Notes under the pieces: model-generated
What the model was told of the DNA's origin: nothing
What the model saw: only the letters and a program-made list of their open reading frames with translations
Databases searched by the model: none
Translations under genes and position numbers: made by a program
Source: Sphingopyxis sp.
Lineage (GTDB): Bacteria > Pseudomonadota > Alphaproteobacteria > Sphingomonadales > Sphingomonadaceae
Reading direction: 5' to 3'
Assembly (NCBI GenBank): GCA_013911715.1
Contig: JACEST010000019.1
Span: forward strand, 1-19,173
Length of the DNA stretch: 19,173 bases
Shown: positions 6,797 through 13,548 of the stretch, one piece after another
How positions within the stretch are numbered: position 1 is the first letter of the stretch
How the letters are laid out: each line of letters starts with the position of its first letter

Positions 6797-7501
6797 ATGG
6801 CCGCTGGCATCGGCAATATCGTCATCCTGACCGGTGCAGGCGTCAGCGCCGAGAGCGGCATCGGCACCTTCAGAGACAATGGCGGGCTGTGGGAACAGCA
6901 CCGCGTCGAGGATGTCGCGACTCCGCAAGCCTTTGCCCGCGACCCCGACCTTGTCCACCGCTTCTATGACATGCGCCGCGCCGCGATTCAGGCGGCCCAG
7001 CCCAACGCCGCGCACGAAGCGCTCGCAAAACTGGACGCCGCGTGGACCGGCAATCTCACCATCGTCACGCAGAATGTCGATGACCTCCACGAACGCGCCG
7101 GCGCCGCGCGCCTCATCCATATGCACGGCGAACATCTGAACGCCTGGTGCACCGCGTGCGACGCGCGCCACCGCTGGCTGGAGCCGCTGTTCCAGCGCCC
7201 GCCCTGCCCGGCGTGCGGCACAGCGGCGCTGCGCCCCGACATCGTCTGGTTCGGCGAAATGCCTTACCGCATGGACGCCATCTATGCCGCGCTGAACCGC
7301 GCCGACCTGTTCGTCAGCATCGGGACATCGGGCGCGGTCTATCCGGCTGCTGGCCTCGTCCGCGAAGCGCGCGCGCAGGGCACGCGCACGCTTGAGCTCA
7401 ATATGGAACCCAGCCAGGGCAGCCGCTGGTTTGACGAGGCGCGGCATGGCCCGGCTACCGAACTGGTGCCCGCATGGGTTGCGGAGATTTTGGGGGGATG
7501 A
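6797..7501 (+). CDS. cobB: CobB-type sirtuin, NAD-dependent protein deacylase
   Basis: About 234 residues with a complete sirtuin fold. NAD-binding GAGVSAESGIGTFRD lies near the N-terminus, TQNVDDLHERAG in the middle, and catalytic His110 in HMHGE. A zinc ribbon is formed by Cys118/Cys121 (CTAC) and Cys137/Cys140 (CPAC). FYDMRR carries the Tyr57-x-x-Arg60 pair that marks class III sirtuins and recognises succinyl or malonyl lysine, so desuccinylase as well as deacetylase activity is expected. In-frame ATGs occur at 6785, 6794 and 6797. The one at 6797 sits six bases after GGAG (6787-6790), whereas 6785 lies against the upstream terminator, so 6797 is preferred. It converges with tadA across an inverted repeat. 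Confidence 0.9.
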   Translation: MAAGIGNIVILTGAGVSAESGIGTFRDNGGLWEQHRVEDVATPQAFARDPDLVHRFYDMRRAAIQAAQPNAAHEALAKLDAAWTGNLTIVTQNVDDLHERAGAARLIHMHGEHLNAWCTACDARHRWLEPLFQRPPCPACGTAALRPDIVWFGEMPYRMDAIYAALNRADLFVSIGTSGAVYPAAGLVREARAQGTRTLELNMEPSQGSRWFDEARHGPATELVPAWVAEILGG

Positions 7502-7511
7502 GATAATCCAT

Positions 7512-7603
7512 CGTCGCCCCTGCGCAGGCAGGGGCCGCCAAAAGGCGCGCACCGCAGATGAGGCGATCGACCGAACCCGGCCCCTGCCTGCGCAGGGGCG
7601 ACG
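7512..7603. repeat. REP-like 25-bp inverted repeat between convergent genes
   Basis: The arms at 7512-7536 and 7579-7603 are perfect reverse complements and enclose 42 bp. Each arm contains the inner palindrome CCTGCGCAGG and flanking CCCC/GGGG runs. The element fills almost the whole gap between cobB (+) and tadA (-). Such GC-rich palindromes scattered between convergent genes are typical of REP/REPIN-type or small non-autonomous elements in alphaproteobacteria. It may also serve as a two-way transcript end. Confidence 0.75.
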
Positions 7604-7605
7604 CA

Positions 7606-8064
7606 TCACCGCCGCAGCGCGAAAAATTCCTTGAGCAACGCTCCGGCATCGCCCGCGCCCAGCCCATCGTATACCTCGGGCCGGTGATGGCAGGTGTCGT
7701 GCGCGAACACCCGCGCGCCATGGGTGACGCCCCCGCCCTTGGGGTCGGACGCACCATAATAGAGCCGTGCGATGCGCGCATGGCTGATCGCGCCCGCGCA
7801 CATCGCGCAGGGTTCGAGCGTGACATAAAGATCGCACCCCTCGAGCCGGTCGCGGCCCAGCGCCGCCGCGGCGGCGCGAATCGCCACCATCTCGGCATGC
7901 GCGCTGGGATCGTGATGCCCCGGCGGCGGATTGACGCCCTCACCGACGATCGCACCAGCGTGCACGACCACCGCGCCCACTGGCACCCCGCCCTCGCGCC
8001 CTGCCTGTGCGGCGAGGTCGAGCGCGCGCTGCATTGGCGGAGGAAGCGGAAAACTGGCGGTCAT
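7606..8064 (-). CDS. tadA: tRNA-specific adenosine-34 deaminase TadA
   Basis: The 152-residue zinc deaminase has the HAE motif (His56-Ala-Glu58, in PSAHAEMVAIRAA) and PCAMC (Cys86 and Cys89, in TLEPCAMCAGAISHARI). These supply the zinc ligands and the proton shuttle. The GGVPVGAVVV strand and the KGGGVTHG loop are typical of the bacterial tRNA enzyme rather than of cytosine or guanine deaminases. It converts A34 to inosine in tRNA-Arg(ACG), allowing CGC and CGA decoding. Length is standard. It is transcribed away from rpmB and converges with cobB. Only two bases separate its stop from the REP-like repeat. Confidence 0.93.
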   Translation of the reverse strand: MTASFPLPPPMQRALDLAAQAGREGGVPVGAVVVHAGAIVGEGVNPPPGHHDPSAHAEMVAIRAAAAALGRDRLEGCDLYVTLEPCAMCAGAISHARIARLYYGASDPKGGGVTHGARVFAHDTCHHRPEVYDGLGAGDAGALLKEFFALRR

Positions 8065-8081
8065 TTATCCCGCCTATTCGC

Positions 8082-8109
8082 TTGACGAATCTTCGGCAAC
8101 CCGATAAGC
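8082..8109 (+). promoter_or_regulatory. putative rpmB promoter
   Basis: TTGACG at 8082-8087 is a strong -35 candidate. The best -10 is GATAAG/ATAAGC around 8103-8109 at 15-16 bp, slightly short of the ideal spacing. It lies in the 128-bp gap between the divergent tadA and rpmB genes, about 85 nt before the rpmB start. Confidence 0.4.
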
Positions 8110-8192
8110 GCGCCCCCTTTCCCGGCCCATCCGGTTCGTCCCACCCGTTTGCGGGCGCGGCCGTGATCGCCACCAGTTTGAGGATATACGTC

Positions 8193-8483
8193 ATGTCGCG
8201 CACCTGCGAACTCACCGGCAAGGGCCGCCAGGTCGGCCACAATGTGAGCCATGCGAACAACAAGACCAAGCGCGTCTTTCTGCCCAATTTGCAGAATGTC
8301 ACGCTGATTTCGGACGCGCTCGGCAAAGGCGTGAAGCTGCGCGTGTCGACGCATGGCCTGCGTTCGGTCGAGCATAATGGCGGCCTCGACAATTGGCTGC
8401 TGAAGACCAGCGACGCCAACCTGTCGGCGGGCGCCCGCAAGGTGAAGAAGGAAGTGGCGAAAAAGCTGGCGACTCCCGCTTAA
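8193..8483 (+). CDS. rpmB: 50S ribosomal protein L28
   Basis: The 96-residue protein begins MSRTCELTGKGRQVGHNVSH and contains KTKRVFLPNLQ, KLRVSTHGLRSVEHNGGLDNWL and a lysine-rich tail. This is the L28 signature throughout, with the longer alphaproteobacterial C-terminus. It binds 23S rRNA in the large subunit. The start is fixed by GAGGA (8180-8184) eight bases before the ATG; the frame stays open further upstream but without L28 similarity. It is a single-gene transcript: a promoter candidate lies upstream and an intrinsic terminator begins 25 bp after the stop. Confidence 0.97.
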   Translation: MSRTCELTGKGRQVGHNVSHANNKTKRVFLPNLQNVTLISDALGKGVKLRVSTHGLRSVEHNGGLDNWLLKTSDANLSAGARKVKKEVAKKLATPA

Positions 8484-8504
8484 GCCTTTGCTTTCAAATT
8501 TGCA

Positions 8505-9515
8505 TCAGGGGCGGTCCGGTGACGGTGCCGCCCTTTTTGCTGGGTCCAATGCCGCGGGATCAATGATGAAGCGCACCAGCCGCACCGTCTGCCAATCCTG
8601 CAGATTGTCATCGGACACCAGCCACAGCGACAGCCCGTCGGGCCCGATGGTCACCGATGCGCCCTCATAATTTTCGGACAATAATCTATCGCGAATGACC
8701 GCAATGGGGCGGCTGATCAGCGTCTGTCCCGCCTTGATCTGGCGCGGATCGGCGATGGCTATACTGGTGCGGAAAACAGGCAACAGCCCCAGCCGCCGGT
8801 GCAGAATGATGATCCGCCCATCGGGCAAGGCAGCAACTTCTGTGACATCGCCTTGACCTCCGGTTTCATAGAAAAAGCGCGTGATGGGCGTTTTGGGGTC
8901 ACTCGGATCGCCGGCGAACAACACCCCTTCGCGCTGCCCCAGCGCGGTGCGCGATTCGGACAAGGCGATGAAGCGGTCGCCATGCAGGCGCGCAAAGGCT
9001 TCGACGCCGCCATTGTCGGGCCAGCTTTCGAGCACCCGCTGCCGCGTGCGCAAGATGCGCCGGTCATCACCGGCAAAGCTCCACACCTCGCCGGTGCCTT
9101 CCATTGCGGTCCAATAGCGGCCCGTGGCGGGATCATGCGCCACTGCCTCGGCATCATAATGGAGTTTCCCGCTATAGCCGGGCCGGGGCGGCGGCAGATT
9201 GGCATAGCTGCTGCCGCTGACATCGCCAGCGGCGCTTAGCGTGAAACGCAGCCGATAGCCGATATCGCTGACCATCAGAAATGCGCGGTCGCCGGTCAAG
9301 GCGATACCCGACAATCCACCAAATTTATGGTGTGCGCTGGTCAGGTCCCACGCCTCGGCCAGGGTCAGCGCGCCAATCTGATCGCCAGCGCGAACACCGT
9401 CCACTGGCACCGCGATCACATGTTGGCTGAGATCGGGTGGGGGCTTATCCAACTGCGAACCCGGCAAGGGTGCGAGCAGCAAAAACAGCAAAGGGGCAAG
9501 CAGGATGCGGCGCAT
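8505..9515 (-). CDS. phytase-like esterase family protein (secreted)
   Basis: From ATG 9515 the product has 336 residues. It starts with a signal peptide (MRRILLAPLLFLLLAPLPGS) and continues as a single beta-propeller-type domain. Landmarks are FGGLSGIAL..RAFLMVSDIGYRLRF, LHYDAEAVAHDPATGRYWTAMEG, NGGVEAFARL and ENYEGASVTIGPDGLSLWLVSDDN. These fit the 'esterase-like activity of phytase' family (PF13449), whose substrates in sphingomonads are mostly unknown; a phosphoester hydrolase in the periplasm is plausible. The open frame extends to 9629, but the added residues have no signal-peptide logic. The last codons overlap the rpmB terminator on the opposite strand. Confidence 0.82.
   Translation of the reverse strand: MRRILLAPLLFLLLAPLPGSQLDKPPPDLSQHVIAVPVDGVRAGDQIGALTLAEAWDLTSAHHKFGGLSGIALTGDRAFLMVSDIGYRLRFTLSAAGDVSGSSYANLPPPRPGYSGKLHYDAEAVAHDPATGRYWTAMEGTGEVWSFAGDDRRILRTRQRVLESWPDNGGVEAFARLHGDRFIALSESRTALGQREGVLFAGDPSDPKTPITRFFYETGGQGDVTEVAALPDGRIIILHRRLGLLPVFRTSIAIADPRQIKAGQTLISRPIAVIRDRLLSENYEGASVTIGPDGLSLWLVSDDNLQDWQTVRLVRFIIDPAALDPAKRAAPSPDRP
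8509..8538 (+). terminator. intrinsic terminator of rpmB
   Basis: GGGCGG (8509-8514) pairs with CCGCCC (8528-8533), reinforced by an inner CCG/CGG pair, and is followed by TTTTT (8534-8538). It lies within the final codons of the converging phytase-like gene. Confidence 0.8.
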
Positions 9516-9662
9516 AGGCCCGCCAGCCCCTGCCAGCCGCGCCGCGCCGCCGCAATGCCCAAAAGATGAACGGGAGCCAACGACCATGTTCAGCTTTGGC
9601 TCAATCGCACAACGCCAAACCATGGTCATCGGCTATCCCGCCCGATGCACTGGAGATTTGCG

Positions 9663-10064
9663 ATGACCCGCACCCTCACCCTAACCCTCGCTGCTGCGCT
9701 GGCGATTCCGGCCATCGGCTTTGCCGCCCCGGCGGCGGCAACCGACTACAGCTATCAAGGCAGCGGCTATTACGACGACGATGACGATGATCGCTATGAA
9801 CGGCGCTATGACCGCCGTTACGACCGGCGTTACGACCGCCGCTATGATCGCCGCTATGATCGCCGCAGCGAACGCCGGTACAGCTCGCGCTGCGACAATG
9901 GCACCGGCGGCACCATCATCGGCGCTGTTGCCGGTGGCCTCGCCGGTCGCGAGCTGGCAGGTCGCCGCGGTGACCGCACTGTGGGCACCATCATCGGCGG
10001 CGCGATTGGCGCAATTGCCGGGCGCGAGATCGACAAGTCGAACGACCCCTGCCGCCGCCGCTAA
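9663..10064 (+). CDS. glycine-zipper outer-surface/periplasmic protein with RYDR repeats
   Basis: The 133-residue protein starts at ATG 9663, six bases after GGAGA (9652-9656). It has a signal peptide (MTRTLTLTLAAALAIPAIGFA..AAA), an acidic run of six aspartates, a strongly basic R-Y-D-R repeat block (see repeat), and a glycine-zipper two-helix segment of the form GGTIIGAVAGGLAGRELAG / GTIIGGAIGAIAGREID. The last segment matches the Glycine-zipper 2TM family (PF05433, related to RcnB/17-kDa-antigen-like proteins). Two cysteines, before the zipper and near the end, could form a disulfide. Function is unknown; an envelope-associated structural or stress protein is likely. It is transcribed divergently from the phytase-like gene. 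Confidence 0.85.
   Translation: MTRTLTLTLAAALAIPAIGFAAPAAATDYSYQGSGYYDDDDDDRYERRYDRRYDRRYDRRYDRRYDRRSERRYSSRCDNGTGGTIIGAVAGGLAGRELAGRRGDRTVGTIIGGAIGAIAGREIDKSNDPCRRR
9792..9875 (+). repeat. in-frame 12-bp tandem repeat (seven R-Y-D/E-R units)
   Basis: Seven consecutive 12-base units encode RYER/RYDR, the last degenerate as RSER. Units differ at synonymous positions (cgc/cgt, tat/tac, gac/gat, cgg/cgc), so the protein repeat is kept while the DNA has drifted. Confidence 0.9.
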
Positions 10065-10078
10065 ACGCTAAACTTCGA

Positions 10079-10104
10079 GCGGCCTCGCACCTCGGCGGGG
10101 CCGC
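10079..10104 (+). terminator. possible terminator hairpin after the glycine-zipper gene
   Basis: GCGGCC (10079-10084) pairs with GGCCGC (10099-10104) 14 bp after the stop. There is no T-run, so termination activity is uncertain. Confidence 0.3.
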
Positions 10105-10117
10105 TGATGCTGCGCAC

Positions 10118-10146
10118 TTGCCATGACTGCCACCTGCCCCTAATCT
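10118..10146 (+). promoter_or_regulatory. putative promoter of ppx-rlmE
   Basis: TTGCCA (10118-10123) and TAATCT (10141-10146) are separated by exactly 17 bp, a sigma-70-like arrangement. The resulting leader of about 57 nt contains a hairpin CTGCGG/CCGCAG (10163-10168 and 10174-10179) ahead of the ppx start. Confidence 0.4.
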
Positions 10147-10209
10147 GGCCTCAAGTGCCTGACTGCGGAACAGCCGCAGGCTAGGTGGTGGGGAAAGAGT
10201 AACCGGGTC

Positions 10210-11298
10210 ATGCGCCATGCGGCAGCGCCAGACGGGCGGCCGTCCCCACGGGGGCCGCGTCCGATCGATCATAGGGATCGGCAAACCGCCCCTGCGCCCC
10301 ATGTCCGCACGCCGGGCTATGCCGCGATCGACCTTGGCACCAACAATTGCCGTCTGCTGATTGCGCGGCCGGAAAACACCCAGCTGATCGTGGTCGACGC
10401 CTTTTCGCGCATCGTGCGGCTGGGCGAGGGACTGCAGGCAACGGGGCGGATCAGCGCCGATGCCATGGACCGTGCAGTCTCGGCCCTGTCGGTCTGCGCC
10501 GACAAGCTGCGCCGCCGCCATGTCACTCTGTCGCGCGCGGTCGCGACCGAGGCGTGTCGCCGCGCAGCCAATGGCATGGAATTGGTCGAACGCGTGCGCC
10601 GCGAAACCGGGATCGCACTCGACGTCATCGACGCCGCCGAAGAGGCGCGGCTCGCCGTGCTCGGCTGCCACAGCCTGTTGGAACCCGGCGACGGCCCGGC
10701 GCTGATCTTCGACATTGGCGGCGGATCGACCGAGCTGATGCTGATCGGCCAGCGCGGCGGCGAAGTGCGGATCAATGACTGGATCAGCATTCCGTGGGGC
10801 GTTGTCTCGCTGACCGAATATGCCCCGGTCGATGGCGACGACGCCGCCGCCCGCAACATTGCCTATGCCCGGATGCGCGCCGTCACCCGCGATGCGCTGG
10901 CGGGCTTTGCCGCGCGCGTGGCTACGGGCCCCGAAGGGGGTGAGCTGCGCCTGCTTGGCACCAGCGGCACGGTGACGACGCTTGCCAGCGTGTTCCTGGA
11001 ACTGCCGCGCTATGATCGCCGCGCGGTCGACGGGCTGGTGGTTCCTGCAAGCGCGATGCGCGAAATCAGCACGAGGCTGGCGGCCGCCTCGATCGACGAG
11101 CGCGCCGCCTTTGGCTGCATCGGGCGCGAGCGCGCCGACCTGGTGGTCGCGGGCTGCGCCATTTTGGAAGGCATCATGGACCTGTGGCCCGCGACGCGTG
11201 TCGGCGTCGCCGACCGCGGCATTCGCGAGGGTATCTTGCGGCGACTGGCGGGCTTTGACGGCGACACCCCCGTCATCCGCCGCGGCCAGCCGCAATGA
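10210..11298 (+). CDS. ppx: Ppx/GppA-family exopolyphosphatase or pppGpp phosphohydrolase
   Basis: The 362-residue protein has the ASKHA fold. Phosphate-1 motif AAIDLGTNNCRLLIA is near residues 38-52, followed by RIVRLGEGL, ATEACRRAANG and phosphate-2 motif FDIGGGSTELML, then a conserved TSGTVTTLAS segment. Ppx/GppA enzymes remove terminal phosphate from polyphosphate and/or convert pppGpp to ppGpp in the cytoplasm. This is the short form, without the C-terminal HD-like domain of the roughly 500-residue enterobacterial Ppx, as in most alphaproteobacteria, and sequence alone does not separate the two activities. The first 36 residues are proline/arginine-rich and poorly conserved-looking, so a later start is possible. 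It overlaps rlmE by four bases (ATGA), a pairing also common in related genomes. Confidence 0.88.
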   Translation: MRHAAAPDGRPSPRGPRPIDHRDRQTAPAPHVRTPGYAAIDLGTNNCRLLIARPENTQLIVVDAFSRIVRLGEGLQATGRISADAMDRAVSALSVCADKLRRRHVTLSRAVATEACRRAANGMELVERVRRETGIALDVIDAAEEARLAVLGCHSLLEPGDGPALIFDIGGGSTELMLIGQRGGEVRINDWISIPWGVVSLTEYAPVDGDDAAARNIAYARMRAVTRDALAGFAARVATGPEGGELRLLGTSGTVTTLASVFLELPRYDRRAVDGLVVPASAMREISTRLAAASIDERAAFGCIGRERADLVVAGCAILEGIMDLWPATRVGVADRGIREGILRRLAGFDGDTPVIRRGQPQ

Positions 11299-12017
11299 CG
11301 CGGGCCGGCAATAAAACCGGCAATGGCGGCCCGCGCAAACCGAGCGGCGGTGCGCGTGGGATGCACGAGCGCGTCAAGACCGCGCGCAAACGCACGGTGT
11401 CATCGAACCGCTGGCTCGAGCGCCAGCTCAACGATCCCTATGTTCGCCGCGCGCAGGCCGAGGGCTATCGCAGCCGCGCTGCCTATAAATTAATCGAACT
11501 CGACGAAAAATTCGGCTTTCTGGCCAAGGCGCGCGCGGTAGCCGATCTGGGCATCACGCCCGGCGGCTGGTCGCAGGTGGTGCGCAAGGTCAATCCGCGC
11601 GCGGCGGTGGCGGGCATCGATCTGCTCGAATGTGCGCCGATTGCAGGCGTAGCCATACTGCAGCAGGATTTCATGGACGATGATGCGCCCGGTGCGCTGC
11701 TGGCCGCGCTGGGCAGCATGCCCGATCTGGTGCTGTCGGACATGGCGGCGAACACCGTCGGCCACCCGCAAACCGACCATCTGCGCACCATGGCGCTCGC
11801 CGAAACCGCCGCCGATTTCGCCATCCGGACACTCAAACCGGGCGGCGCGTTTGTTGCCAAAGTGTTTGCGGGCGGGGCCGACCGCGAATTGCTGACGCTG
11901 CTCAAACTAAATTTCACCAGCGTCAAACATGCCAAGCCGCCCGCCAGCCGCAAGGGTTCGCCCGAGCTGTTCGTGGTGGCGCAGGGCTTTCGTGGCAGAA
12001 ATGACGGTGCCAACTGA
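11295..12017 (+). CDS. rlmE: 23S rRNA (uridine-2552-2'-O)-methyltransferase RlmE (FtsJ/RrmJ)
   Basis: The 240-residue SAM-dependent methyltransferase has the FtsJ K-D-K-E catalytic set: Lys65 (SRAAYKLIELDEK), Asp149 (VLSDMAANTVG), Lys189 (GGAFVAKVFAGG) and Glu224 (GSPELFVVAQGF). SAM-binding motif I is ADLGITPGGWSQV. The first 40 residues form a basic glycine/arginine-rich tail of the sort seen in alphaproteobacterial homologues, likely contacting rRNA. The enzyme 2'-O-methylates U2552 in the A-loop of 23S rRNA late in 50S assembly. Its ATG overlaps the ppx stop, so translation is coupled. A palindrome begins 9 bp after its stop. Confidence 0.93.
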   Translation: MTRAGNKTGNGGPRKPSGGARGMHERVKTARKRTVSSNRWLERQLNDPYVRRAQAEGYRSRAAYKLIELDEKFGFLAKARAVADLGITPGGWSQVVRKVNPRAAVAGIDLLECAPIAGVAILQQDFMDDDAPGALLAALGSMPDLVLSDMAANTVGHPQTDHLRTMALAETAADFAIRTLKPGGAFVAKVFAGGADRELLTLLKLNFTSVKHAKPPASRKGSPELFVVAQGFRGRNDGAN

Positions 12018-12025
12018 ACCGTTTT

Positions 12026-12059
12026 TGGCCGATTTTAATCTCTGATTAACTTTCGGCCA
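12026..12059. promoter_or_regulatory. 34-bp interrupted palindrome upstream of the S41 protease gene
   Basis: TGGCCGA (12026-12032) pairs with TCGGCCA (12053-12059) and TTAATC (12035-12040) with GATTAA (12044-12049), around TCT. No T-run follows, so an operator or a weak rlmE transcript end are both possible. A -10-like TAATAT (12063-12068) follows directly, with no good -35. Confidence 0.45.
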
Positions 12060-12096
12060 TGCTAATATCGCCCGATAACGTAAAGATCCGGGGTCC

Positions 12097-13548
12097 ATGA
12101 TTATGCGCAGCAGCGTCGCATCGGTTACCATTGCAGCCATGTTGCTCGCCAGCTGCGGCGGCGGGGGGGGCGGCGGTTCCACTGCACCCGTCAGCGTCGC
12201 GCCAACGCCTGCGCCCACGTCGGCGTCGGCGGGATGTTCGCTCAGCGAGCGGCAGGCCTTTGCCCGCGATGTTATCAACGAATGGTATCTGTTTCCCGCC
12301 GAGGTGGCGACGGCGACCAACCCGGCCAGTTTCAACAATATCGACGATTATATCGACGCGCTGGTGGCCCCGGCGCGCGCCTCGGGCAAGGACCGGTTTT
12401 TCACCTACATCACCTCCATCGCCGAAGAGAATGCTTTTTTCTCAAGCGGTGCGAGCGCTGGATTTGGCGTGCGCCTGTCGTTCAACAGCAGCGCGCGGCG
12501 GCTGTTCATCGCCGAGGCCTATGAAGGTGCACCGGCGCTGACCGCCGGGATTGACCGCGGCACCGAAATCGTCGCCATCGGTACCAGCGCCAGCAATTTG
12601 CGCACCATCGGCGACATTGTCGCGGCCGAGGGCAGCGCCGGCATCAACGCCGCGCTGGGGCCCAACACCGCCGGGCTGACGCGTGTGCTGCGCATCAACA
12701 ATGGCGGCGGCAATGTCGATGTGACCGTTACGAAGGCCGATTTTTCGATCGACCCCATTTCGGACCGTTATGGAGCGACGATTATCGAAGATGGCGGGCG
12801 GCGCTATGGCTATCTCAACCTGCGCACCTTCATTTCTTCGGCAGATGCACAGCTGCGCGCCGCGTTCCAGAATTTCCGCGACCAGGGCATCACCGAGCTG
12901 ATCATCGATTTCCGCTATAATGGCGGCGGGCTGGTTTCGACCGCCGAGCTGATGGGCGACCTGATGGGCCGTAACCGTTTCACCAGCGAAATTTTCAGCC
13001 GCACCGATTTCCGCCCCGAAAAGGCATCGAACAATGAAATCGACTTTTTCGCACCCCAGTCGCAATCGGTCGCACCGACGCGCATTGCCTTTATCGGCAC
13101 GGGGTCGACTGCATCAGCCAGTGAATTTGTGATCAACGGCATGCTGCCATACCTCGGCAGCAACATGGCGCTGGTCGGGGCCAACACCTTTGGCAAGCCG
13201 GTCGGCCAGATCGCGCTCGACCGCGCCGCATGCGATGACCGGATGCGCGTCGTCGCCTTTTCGACCGGCAATGCCGCCGGGACCGGCGACTATTTCAATG
13301 GTCTGGCCAGCAAGGTGCAACAAACATGCGCTGCCGCCGATAGCGTGAGTTTTCCACTGGGTGATGCGCGTGAAACATCGATCCGCGCCGCGATCGATTT
13401 TCTGGCGGGACGCAGCTGTACCGCAATTGCCGACGCCAGCGTAGGGGCCCAATCTGCTACGCAGCGGAGCGCCGACGACGGATCGATGACCCCGCTGGTC
13501 CCCGCCGCACCTTCTGCCGCGCAGCGCGAAATCCCGGGATTATTCTAA
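12097..13548 (+). CDS. S41-family serine peptidase, lipoprotein
   Basis: The 483-residue protein begins with a lipoprotein signal ending LLASC (Cys20), followed by a seven-glycine run and a Pro/Ser/Thr linker to about residue 46. An N-terminal helical region (LSERQAFARDVINEWYLFP) is followed by a PDZ-like segment (about 140-215: GAPALTAGIDRGTEIVAIG) and the S41 catalytic domain. The domain shows YGYLNLRTF, IIDFRYNGGG (268-278), the nucleophile in GSTASASEF (Ser340 or Ser342), and Lys367 in ANTFGKPVG as the base. These are the marks of tail-specific/C-terminal processing proteases. The likely location is periplasm-facing, outer-membrane anchored. Substrates are unknown. The gene overlaps the converging uppP by four bases. 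Start at ATG 12097 or 12103 is equally possible. Confidence 0.88.
   Translation: MIMRSSVASVTIAAMLLASCGGGGGGGSTAPVSVAPTPAPTSASAGCSLSERQAFARDVINEWYLFPAEVATATNPASFNNIDDYIDALVAPARASGKDRFFTYITSIAEENAFFSSGASAGFGVRLSFNSSARRLFIAEAYEGAPALTAGIDRGTEIVAIGTSASNLRTIGDIVAAEGSAGINAALGPNTAGLTRVLRINNGGGNVDVTVTKADFSIDPISDRYGATIIEDGGRRYGYLNLRTFISSADAQLRAAFQNFRDQGITELIIDFRYNGGGLVSTAELMGDLMGRNRFTSEIFSRTDFRPEKASNNEIDFFAPQSQSVAPTRIAFIGTGSTASASEFVINGMLPYLGSNMALVGANTFGKPVGQIALDRAACDDRMRVVAFSTGNAAGTGDYFNGLASKVQQTCAAADSVSFPLGDARETSIRAAIDFLAGRSCTAIADASVGAQSATQRSADDGSMTPLVPAAPSAAQREIPGLF

Noticed and set aside
6767..7837. 356-codon minus-strand open frame
   Set aside because: Antisense to the sirtuin gene and running across the REP-like repeat; no protein family features.
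9516..9629. N-terminal extension of the phytase-like protein
   Set aside because: The signal peptide begins at ATG 9515; extra upstream residues would bury it.
9792..9875. CRISPR array
   Set aside because: The units are contiguous 12-bp in-frame codons without spacers; no cas genes are present and no other regularly spaced repeats were seen.
10147..10209. riboswitch in the ppx leader
   Set aside because: Only a simple six-base hairpin is visible; no conserved riboswitch core was recognised.
9991..11295. 434-codon minus-strand open frame
   Set aside because: Antisense to ppx, whose catalytic motifs are unambiguous.
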